A DNA stretch of 16,274 nt from Cytophagaceae bacterium (GTDB taxonomy: Bacteria; Bacteroidota; Bacteroidia; Cytophagales; Flexibacteraceae). The stretch covers positions 1 through 16,274 of the forward strand of contig CANHWS010000042.1 of the NCBI GenBank assembly GCA_947464365.1. The letters are read 5' to 3'. The notes below the pieces were generated by a model, which was not told where the DNA came from, did no database searches, and saw only the letters and a program-made list of their open reading frames with translations. Made by a program: the position numbers and the translations under genes. This document shows, piece by piece, positions 7,764 to 13,561 of this stretch; positions within the stretch are counted from its first letter, which is position 1, and every line of letters starts with the position of its first letter.

Positions 7764-8960
7764 ATGGACTCAAAAAATGCAGGTCAATCCACTACAAAAA
7801 GTAGGTATGCGCAGCTAGGTGTCTCCGCCCAAAAGGAGGATATCCATGCAGCCTTGGTTGGGATTGATAAGGGCATATACCCACAGGCATTTTGCAAGGT
7901 GATCCCTGATGTTTTAGGGAATGACCCTGATTATTGCAACATCATGCACGCAGATGGCGCAGGCACCAAAAGCAGCCTTGCCTACCTCTATTGGCGCGAA
8001 ACTGGGGATATGTCGGTCTGGAAAGGCATCGCACAGGACGCATTGGTCATGAATCTGGATGACTTGCTTTGTGTCGGTGTTACCGAGGGTATCTTGGTTA
8101 GTAGTACCATCGGCCGTAATAAACACTTGATTCCGGGTGAAGTAATTGCCGCGCTCATTAATGGTACCGAGGAGCTTTTGGCCACTTGGCGTGACCTTGG
8201 TATCGGCATCTATAGTACTGGTGGTGAGACTGCCGACGTTGGTGACTTAGTCCGGACGTTGATCGTAGATAGTACATTTACGGCTCGGCTCAGAAGGGAT
8301 GAAGTCATTGATAATGGAAGGATAGCAGCCGGCGACTTGATCGTGGGTTTTTCATCAACCGGCCAAGCGACCTACGAAACCGAGTTCAACATGGGCATGG
8401 GTAGCAATGGGCTGACTGCAGCTCGCCACAATATGGTGGCCCATCAATACGCAGCCCAATACCCAGAAACATTTGACATCGGCCTACCAGATGATATCGT
8501 ATATGCTGGTAGCTTTAATCTTACAGAAATACCTACAGGGTGGCCAATGGATATCGGTAAGGCTGTTTTGAGCCCTACCCGAACCTATGCCCCGCTCGTT
8601 AAACAAATATTGACTGAGCTTAGACCCAAGATTAACGGAATGGTGCATTGTAGTGGCGGTGGGCAGACCAAGGTCCTACATTTCGTCAAGGGCAACAAAG
8701 TCATCAAGGATAATCTGTTCCCGACACCTCCGTTATTTGCGGCCATCCAGCAGGCTACCAACATGGCTTGGCAAGAGATGTATCAGGTCTTCAATATGGG
8801 ACACCGACTAGAGATATTTGTGCCAGACCAATTAACCGCAGATCGCTTGATCGAGCACGCAAAAAGATTCAATATCGAGGCACAAGTAGTTGGCCGTGTA
8901 ACTGATACGGCAGGACCTGGGCTTGAGATTCGGAGCGAGCATGGTGTTTTTGAGTATTAA
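7764..8960 (+). CDS. purM: Phosphoribosylformylglycinamidine cyclo-ligase (AIR synthetase)
   Basis: Catalyses ATP-dependent ring closure of FGAM to aminoimidazole ribotide in de novo purine synthesis (cytosol). Landmarks in order are the ATP-binding loop HADGAGTKSS (62-71), MNLDDLLCVG (96-105), YSTGGETADVGD (150-161), SNGLTAAR (214-221), LSPTRTYAP (269-277), VHCSGGGQTKVLHF (294-307) and FNMGHRLEIF (343-352). These match the longer Bacteroidota form of PurM; at 398 residues it exceeds the roughly 345 of the E. coli enzyme. The ATG is 12 nt after the polymerase-like gene and ispE follows 25 nt after the stop, so it probably relies on upstream transcription. No other purine gene is present. Confidence 0.93.
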   Translation: MDSKNAGQSTTKSRYAQLGVSAQKEDIHAALVGIDKGIYPQAFCKVIPDVLGNDPDYCNIMHADGAGTKSSLAYLYWRETGDMSVWKGIAQDALVMNLDDLLCVGVTEGILVSSTIGRNKHLIPGEVIAALINGTEELLATWRDLGIGIYSTGGETADVGDLVRTLIVDSTFTARLRRDEVIDNGRIAAGDLIVGFSSTGQATYETEFNMGMGSNGLTAARHNMVAHQYAAQYPETFDIGLPDDIVYAGSFNLTEIPTGWPMDIGKAVLSPTRTYAPLVKQILTELRPKINGMVHCSGGGQTKVLHFVKGNKVIKDNLFPTPPLFAAIQQATNMAWQEMYQVFNMGHRLEIFVPDQLTADRLIEHAKRFNIEAQVVGRVTDTAGPGLEIRSEHGVFEY

Positions 8961-8985
8961 TGGTAAATAGGCAGATCATTTCTAT

Positions 8986-9792
8986 ATGGTGATTTTTAGC
9001 GGTGCCAAAATCAATCTTGGCTTGCAAATTCTGCGCAAGAGGTCTGATGGTTATCATGACTTAAGCACCTGCTTCTTCCCCATAAAATGGTCTGATGTGG
9101 TCGAGGTTTTGCCCTCTGCAGGTCCTACAAGTTTGCATGGATCAGGCATTATTGTGCCGGGCTTACTAGCGCAGAACTTGGTCTATAAGGCTTGGCAGTT
9201 GCTATCTGACCTATACAAAATCCCAACTGTCGATATTTATTGCCACAAAGTGGTACCTATGGGTGCTGGCCTCGGTGGTGGCAGTGCTGATGCCGTTGCT
9301 GTCCTGAAGGCATGTAACGAATTGTTCGGTATTGGCCTAGACACCGAGCAATTATGTGCCTTGGCCTTGTGGTTAGGGAGTGATTGTCCTTTTTTTGTCG
9401 AAGGCCAGCCAACATTGGCTGGGGGGCGTGGCGAGGTTTTTGAACCAATCAACCTCGATCTTTCTGGTTATCAACTGGTGGTAGTTCACCCAGGTGTAAG
9501 TGTGAGCACGGCACAAGCTTTTAGCCAAGTGAAGCCAAATGCCGCAGTCCCGGACATTGCCCAAATCATCCGACAACCAGTTGGCAATTGGCAATCGGCA
9601 GGTTTGAGAAACGATTTTGAGGCAAGTGTCTTTCCTCAGTTGCCAGTGGTAGCAGCCCTCAAACAACAATTGCTAGATCTCGGTGCTGTTTATGCCGCAA
9701 TGAGCGGCAGTGGTAGTGCCGTCTATGGGCTCTTTGACCAACCAATTGATCCTTGTGCTCATTTTGATGGATTGGCTTGGCATCAAGAGTAA
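8986..9792 (+). CDS. ispE: 4-diphosphocytidyl-2-C-methyl-D-erythritol kinase
   Basis: GHMP-superfamily kinase that phosphorylates the 2-hydroxyl of CDP-methylerythritol in the non-mevalonate (MEP) isoprenoid pathway, in the cytosol. The N-terminus has AKINLGL with K8 and then RSDGYHDLST. The ATP-binding GHMP motif PMGAGLGGGSADA is at 91-103, the catalytic aspartate is probably D133 in GSDCPFF, and the C-terminal glycine-rich motif MSGSGSAVYGLF is at 239-250. Its 268 residues are within family size. It lies 25 nt after purM and ends the plus-strand run. Its presence indicates that the organism makes isoprenoids by the MEP route. Confidence 0.95.
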   Translation: MVIFSGAKINLGLQILRKRSDGYHDLSTCFFPIKWSDVVEVLPSAGPTSLHGSGIIVPGLLAQNLVYKAWQLLSDLYKIPTVDIYCHKVVPMGAGLGGGSADAVAVLKACNELFGIGLDTEQLCALALWLGSDCPFFVEGQPTLAGGRGEVFEPINLDLSGYQLVVVHPGVSVSTAQAFSQVKPNAAVPDIAQIIRQPVGNWQSAGLRNDFEASVFPQLPVVAALKQQLLDLGAVYAAMSGSGSAVYGLFDQPIDPCAHFDGLAWHQE

Positions 9793-9828
9793 AGACTAGT
9801 TTGACCTAGAAGATAACCTGATGACCAT

Positions 9829-9871
9829 CAAAAACAAAGGCGACATATCTGATTACTCAGACCTGTCGCCT
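9829..9871 (-). terminator. Terminator of the 3-hydroxyacyl-CoA dehydrogenase gene
   Basis: An 8-bp stem (AGGCGACA 9838-9845 with TGTCGCCT 9864-9871) encloses a second stem (TCTGA / TCAGA) around a TTAC loop, separated by a 2x2 internal loop. On the minus strand it is followed by TTTGTTTTTG, a good U-tract. On the plus strand no T-run follows, so termination of ispE here would be weaker. It lies in the convergent gap between ispE and the dehydrogenase. Confidence 0.75.
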
Positions 9872-9904
9872 CTAGGTTGCTTTGCTAATTTCTAGATGAT
9901 CTAT

Positions 9905-10795
9905 CTACTTCACAAACTCATTAGCTACAATAAGCTCCTTGCCGCCGTGGCTGTAGTCATAGAATCCTTTGCCTGATTTTACACCCTTGTGACCTGCGCG
10001 GACCATATTGGTAAGCAATGGACATGGGTAGTATTTCGGGTTGCCAAAGCCGTCATGCAGGACATGCAAGATGCTATGGCAAACATCAAGGCCAATGAAG
10101 TCAGCTAGCTGCAACGGACCCATTGGGTGTGCCATACCAAGCTTCATCACAGTGTCGATCTCAGTCACACCTGCCACACCTTCGAATAGGGTCTGGATGG
10201 CCTCATTGATCATAGGCATCAGGATGCGGTTGCTTACAAAACCAGGGTAGTCATTAACCTCAACAGGGGTCTTGCCAAGCATTTTGCTTAGGTCCATGAT
10301 GGTATCTGTGACGGCCTGGCTAGTGGCATATCCGCGGATGACTTCCACGAGTTTCATCACTGGTACTGGGTTCATGAAGTGCATTCCGATCACCTGTGCT
10401 GGGCGTTTGGTGGAAGCTGCTAATAGCGTGATCGAGATACTACTGGTGTTGGTTGCTAGTACGCAATGGGCAGGCGCTGCGGCATCGAGGTCAGCAAATA
10501 GTTGGGTTTTAATGGCCACTTGTTCGGTCGCTGCCTCTACGACCAGGTCCGCATTAGCGACAGCAGTCTTGAGGTCGGTACTAGTGCTGAGACGGCCAAG
10601 GGTTTCAGTCTTTTCAGTTTCGGTCAGTGTGCCTTTGCTGACCTGGCGGTCCAGGTTTTTGCCAATCGTGACGATGGCCTTGTCGAGGGCAGCTTGGTTG
10701 ATGTCCAGCAGGGTCGTGATAAATCCATTCTGGGCGAAAACATGGGCAATTCCGTTACCCATTGTTCCTGATCCTATGACGGTTATGTTACGCAT
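9905..10795 (-). CDS. 3-hydroxybutyryl-CoA dehydrogenase family protein
   Basis: NAD(P)-dependent oxidoreductase interconverting 3-hydroxyacyl-CoA and 3-oxoacyl-CoA, as in butyrate/PHB metabolism, fatty-acid oxidation or phenylacetate breakdown. The N-terminal Rossmann motif is VIGSGTMGNGIA (6-17) with acidic D31 after the second strand, which favours NAD. Catalytic-region landmarks are ATNTSSI (114-120), GMHFMNPVPVMKLVEV with H139 and E151, and PGFVSNRI with N189. The C-terminal domain has GMAHPMGPLQLADFIGLD and ends KGFYDY. The 296 residues fit the single-function Hbd/PaaH form, not the FadB fusion. The start is the ATG at 10795. It stands alone with its own terminator and 248 nt of upstream non-coding sequence, so the substrate cannot be set from neighbours. 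Confidence 0.92.
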   Translation of the reverse strand: MRNITVIGSGTMGNGIAHVFAQNGFITTLLDINQAALDKAIVTIGKNLDRQVSKGTLTETEKTETLGRLSTSTDLKTAVANADLVVEAATEQVAIKTQLFADLDAAAPAHCVLATNTSSISITLLAASTKRPAQVIGMHFMNPVPVMKLVEVIRGYATSQAVTDTIMDLSKMLGKTPVEVNDYPGFVSNRILMPMINEAIQTLFEGVAGVTEIDTVMKLGMAHPMGPLQLADFIGLDVCHSILHVLHDGFGNPKYYPCPLLTNMVRAGHKGVKSGKGFYDYSHGGKELIVANEFVK

Positions 10796-11043
10796 ATTGA
10801 GGGCCTGTAGTGGCCAATTCTAGTTTTGGTGTATTGGAAATCGCAGGGTCCAGTAAAATTTGTGTGCTGTGCCCTATGATGTTGCAAGTTGGTAAGGGAT
10901 GGCAGGAGTACCAAATGTTTTGCTAACCTGCCTGCTTTGTAATAAGAGGGGGGCTGGCCTAAAGTTCCATTCAAAAATGTGGCCAAGCAACGAAATATTT
11001 AGTGATTTGATGGAAATCAAAAGTGACTATTGCGGCTTCCAAA
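10796..11043. other. Intergenic region with interrupted inverted repeats
   Basis: This 248-nt gap separates the tail-to-head minus-strand genes alaA and the dehydrogenase. It holds GGCAGG (10901-10906) and CCTGCC (10927-10932) enclosing CAAA/TTTG, and a small hairpin TTTGAT-GGAA-ATCAAA (11006-11021) just after the alaA stop, without a T-run on the minus strand. No consensus TAnnTTTG box was found upstream of the dehydrogenase. A 67-codon frame crossing the dehydrogenase start looks non-coding. Confidence 0.4.
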
Positions 11044-12255
11044 CTAGGGTTTAGCCTTCTCCATTACGAATTCTTTTATCTTGCTCATTGCCTCACGCAG
11101 GACATCAGAAGGCGGCAAGAAAACCACCCTAAAGTGATCTGGACTTGCCCAATTGAACCCAGTGCCTTGGACAAGGAGGACGTGTTTTTCTTTCAGCAAA
11201 CCCATGATGAGTTCTAGGTCCGAACGCAGGGTAGATTTGCTGAGGTCGATCTTGGGGAAAAGATAGAAGGCGCCTTCTGGTTTAACGCATGTGATACCAG
11301 GGATATCGGTGATTAGGTTGTAGGCCAGCTCACGTTGTTGGTACAGGCGTCCACCAGGCGAGACTAGATAATCGATGCTTTGTTTGCCGCCAAGGGCAGT
11401 CTGGATCGTGAGTTGGGCAGCGACATTGGCACATAACCGCATACTGGCCAATGCATTGACACCTTCCATATAGCTTGTGGCCTTGTGCCTAGCCCCCGTG
11501 AAAACTGCCCATCCTGCTCGCAGGCCCGCAGCACGGTGGTTTTTACTCAGTCCACTAAGTGTGATGCAGAGTGTGTCATTGACGTAGGATGCCGCATGGT
11601 GGTGTTTGGCCCCGTCATATAAGATCCTGTCATAGATCTCATCCGAAAACAATACCAAATTATTAGCCTCTGCTATCTGGGCGATTTGCTTGAGGATTTC
11701 TGGCGGATAGACCGCCCCCGTCGGGTTATTGGGGTTGATCAGGACGATTGCCTTTGTTTTGCCCGTGATTTTGGACTTAAGGTCAGCTACATCAGGGTAC
11801 CAATTACTTGCCTCGTCACAAAGGTAATGGACCGATTTGCCAATGCAGAGGTGTACAGCAGATGTCCAGAGTGGATAATCTGGGCTAGGTACTAGCACCT
11901 CATCCCCAGGGTTTAGCAGTGCCTGTAGGCAAAGCAAAATGAGTTCAGAAACGCCATTGCCCAGATAGATAGAGTCTGTGTGGACGCCAGCAATACCACG
12001 CGAATGGTACAACTGTTGCACTGCAATACGCGCCGAATACAACCCTTGTGAGTCCGAATAACCTTGGGCATCCCGGATGTTGACGATCATGTCGTGCACC
12101 ATCTCGTCCGGCGTGTCAAAGCCGTATGGTGCAGGGTTGCCAATATTGAGCCGAGTAATGCGATATCCTTGGCGCTCAAGCTCTTTGGCTTGATCATAAA
12201 CAGGACCACGGATCTCGTACCGAGCACCACGTAGCCGATCACTCTTTACAAACAT
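11044..12255 (-). CDS. alaA: AlaA-type alanine aminotransferase (PLP, class I)
   Basis: Cytosolic PLP-dependent fold-type I aminotransferase. By close resemblance to E. coli AlaA it should transfer amino groups between glutamate/2-oxoglutarate and alanine/pyruvate. Matching blocks include YEIRGPVYDQAKELE (13-27), LNIGNPAPYGFDTPDE (36-51), AQGYSDSQGLYSAR (63-76), YLGNGVSELI (97-106), INPNNPTGAVY (173-183), SDEIYDRILYD (204-214) and SGLSKNHRAAGLRAGW (234-249). K238 is the expected PLP Schiff-base lysine, D205 and Y208 the cofactor contacts, and the late HFRVVFLP holds the carboxylate-binding arginine. It has 403 residues against 405 in E. coli. The residues after the lysine are NHR where E. coli has TYR. 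It lies 49 nt downstream of lepB on the same strand and is probably co-transcribed with it. Confidence 0.92.
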   Translation of the reverse strand: MFVKSDRLRGARYEIRGPVYDQAKELERQGYRITRLNIGNPAPYGFDTPDEMVHDMIVNIRDAQGYSDSQGLYSARIAVQQLYHSRGIAGVHTDSIYLGNGVSELILLCLQALLNPGDEVLVPSPDYPLWTSAVHLCIGKSVHYLCDEASNWYPDVADLKSKITGKTKAIVLINPNNPTGAVYPPEILKQIAQIAEANNLVLFSDEIYDRILYDGAKHHHAASYVNDTLCITLSGLSKNHRAAGLRAGWAVFTGARHKATSYMEGVNALASMRLCANVAAQLTIQTALGGKQSIDYLVSPGGRLYQQRELAYNLITDIPGITCVKPEGAFYLFPKIDLSKSTLRSDLELIMGLLKEKHVLLVQGTGFNWASPDHFRVVFLPPSDVLREAMSKIKEFVMEKAKP

Positions 12256-12304
12256 AGTAGGGTATAGCTACTTGTTCTGTAAGTCCACTGACGACAAGAA
12301 ATAG

Positions 12305-13408
12305 CTAGTCAATGAACCTGAACATCCGACGCCACCTGATTTTGTCAAGAAAACCAGCATGGCTATCCAGCGACATCCACACGAGCCAGGCCTTGCCAAC
12401 CACGTGGTCAGCAGGGACAAAGCCCCAGAAGCGCGAGTCCTCTGAGTCGTGACGGTTATCACCCATCATAAAATAATAGTCTTGTGTAAAGGTGTATTCC
12501 GTTTGGGCTTTTCCGTCTAGGTACAGGACACTGTCTCTGATCTCGACGTTACTGAGATGTTCATAGTCTTTTATGGTGCTACCATAGACCAAAACTTGCT
12601 CCTTCGTTAGTTTGATTTTTGCCCCAGCCTTCGGGATCCAGAGGGGTCCAAAGTTGTCCACATTCCAGAGCAAGTCGGGCTTGTCTGTCGGGAAGCAATT
12701 TTTGTAAGCTATGTATCCTGGTGGGGTAATGATTTTGATTGAGCCTTTCACGAAAGGGAAGGCCTTTAGCTTTTCGACAGCTTCGCTTGTGGCCTTGATG
12801 TGGTAGCCGTTTTGATTGGGTTTGTCGATGCGTTCGTAGTCAGTGATATCTATCTCGGCAAAGACTTTCTCGTTGATGAACTCAGGCGAGAAAACAAAAT
12901 ACTCCTCCTGCATCTTTGGCGGATTGCTGATGGCCTTGCCATTGAGGTGCACCTGTCCGTCAACGACGCTGAGTGAATCACCAGATATTCCAATGCATCG
13001 CTTAATGTAGTTCGTCTTTTGATCAGCCGGATGGCCTTTTTCTGCAGGGTAGTTAAAGACGACAACATCGTTGCGTTGGATATTGGTAAAGCCCGGTAAA
13101 CGGTAGCTAGGTATCTGAATTGCCCCAATATAGGATGGAACATTAGTGCCCCATATTGTCTGGTGGTTTAGCGGCAGTTGCAAAGGGGTGTTAGGTGTTC
13201 GTGGGCCATAATGTAGCTTGGACACAAAAAGGAAGTCCCCAACCAACAAGGATTTTTCCATGCTACCAGTCGGGATCGTATATGCCTCTAGGAAAATCCA
13301 CCGAACAAAGGTGGCTACAATCACAGCAAACAAAATGGCGTCTAGCCACTCACGGCTAGCTGATTTGACTGGTCTAGTAGGTTTGGATGAAGATGTAGTT
13401 AGACTCAT
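12305..13408 (-). CDS. lepB: Signal peptidase I
   Basis: Membrane serine protease that removes signal peptides from Sec-exported proteins on the periplasmic side. A single N-terminal membrane segment (about 21-42) is followed by the catalytic box IPTGSMEKSL with nucleophile S49. The general-base lysine is K136 in NYIKRCIG, followed by GDS (143-145). The C-terminal box MMGDNRHDSEDSRFWG is at 314-329, and a short hydrophobic stretch (VVGKAWLVWMSL) follows. Between the lysine box and GDN lie about 180 residues, including an insertion also seen in other Bacteroidota LepB proteins, giving 367 residues. The start is the ATG at 13408. Probable first gene of a lepB-alaA unit, with TAnnTTTG-like boxes upstream. 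Its export role fits the T9SS cargo and the outer-membrane protein nearby. Confidence 0.95.
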   Translation of the reverse strand: MSLTTSSSKPTRPVKSASREWLDAILFAVIVATFVRWIFLEAYTIPTGSMEKSLLVGDFLFVSKLHYGPRTPNTPLQLPLNHQTIWGTNVPSYIGAIQIPSYRLPGFTNIQRNDVVVFNYPAEKGHPADQKTNYIKRCIGISGDSLSVVDGQVHLNGKAISNPPKMQEEYFVFSPEFINEKVFAEIDITDYERIDKPNQNGYHIKATSEAVEKLKAFPFVKGSIKIITPPGYIAYKNCFPTDKPDLLWNVDNFGPLWIPKAGAKIKLTKEQVLVYGSTIKDYEHLSNVEIRDSVLYLDGKAQTEYTFTQDYYFMMGDNRHDSEDSRFWGFVPADHVVGKAWLVWMSLDSHAGFLDKIRWRRMFRFID

Positions 13409-13448
13409 TGAGTGGGAAAGGCCGTAAGTAAGGGCAGAGAGTAATGTG

Positions 13449-13456
13449 CAAAAGTA
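13449..13456 (-). promoter_or_regulatory. Candidate -7 box of lepB (proximal)
   Basis: The minus strand reads TACTTTTG (TAnnTTTG match), 40 nt upstream of the lepB ATG, giving a predicted leader of about 35-40 nt. No TTG or TTTG lies at the expected -33 distance; that stretch is GC-rich. Assignment rests on the -7 match and position only. Confidence 0.4.
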
Positions 13457-13498
13457 AGAAGCCCGGGCCCAGCGCTAGGTTCTGGATACACCTGGTGA

Positions 13499-13506
13499 CA
13501 AAAGTA
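13499..13506 (-). promoter_or_regulatory. Candidate -7 box of lepB (distal)
   Basis: A second TACTTTTG on the minus strand, exactly 50 nt upstream of the proximal copy. It also lacks a TTG at -33, but a 12-bp perfect palindrome occupies 13512-13523, between where its -7 and -33 boxes would be. It may be an alternative start for lepB transcription. Confidence 0.3.
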
Positions 13507-13511
13507 GGTAT

Positions 13512-13523
13512 AAACAGCTGTTT
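13512..13523. promoter_or_regulatory. Perfect palindrome AAACAGCTGTTT, candidate operator
   Basis: A 12-bp perfect inverted repeat in the 153-nt gap between the DUF5686 gene and lepB, five nt upstream of the distal TACTTTTG box. The placement suits a repressor or activator site, but no regulator gene is nearby and the binding protein is unknown. It lacks a T-run and has no loop, so it is not a terminator of the DUF5686 gene. Confidence 0.3.
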
Positions 13524-13561
13524 TAGAGGCTAGTTTTTGGCTTTACGGGTTCAGTAGCGGA

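Noticed and set aside
10272..10823. 183-codon plus-strand frame antisense to the dehydrogenase
   Set aside because: The minus-strand gene has all family motifs over the same bases; the plus-strand product is low-complexity Ser/Val/Arg with no recognisable domain.
10783..10986. 67-codon minus-strand frame overlapping the dehydrogenase start
   Set aside because: It has no recognisable features or promoter, overlaps a confident gene in another frame, and its composition looks random.
11006..11021. TTTGAT-GGAA-ATCAAA hairpin after the alaA stop as a terminator
   Set aside because: The stem is only 6 bp and AT-rich, and no T-run follows it on the minus strand.
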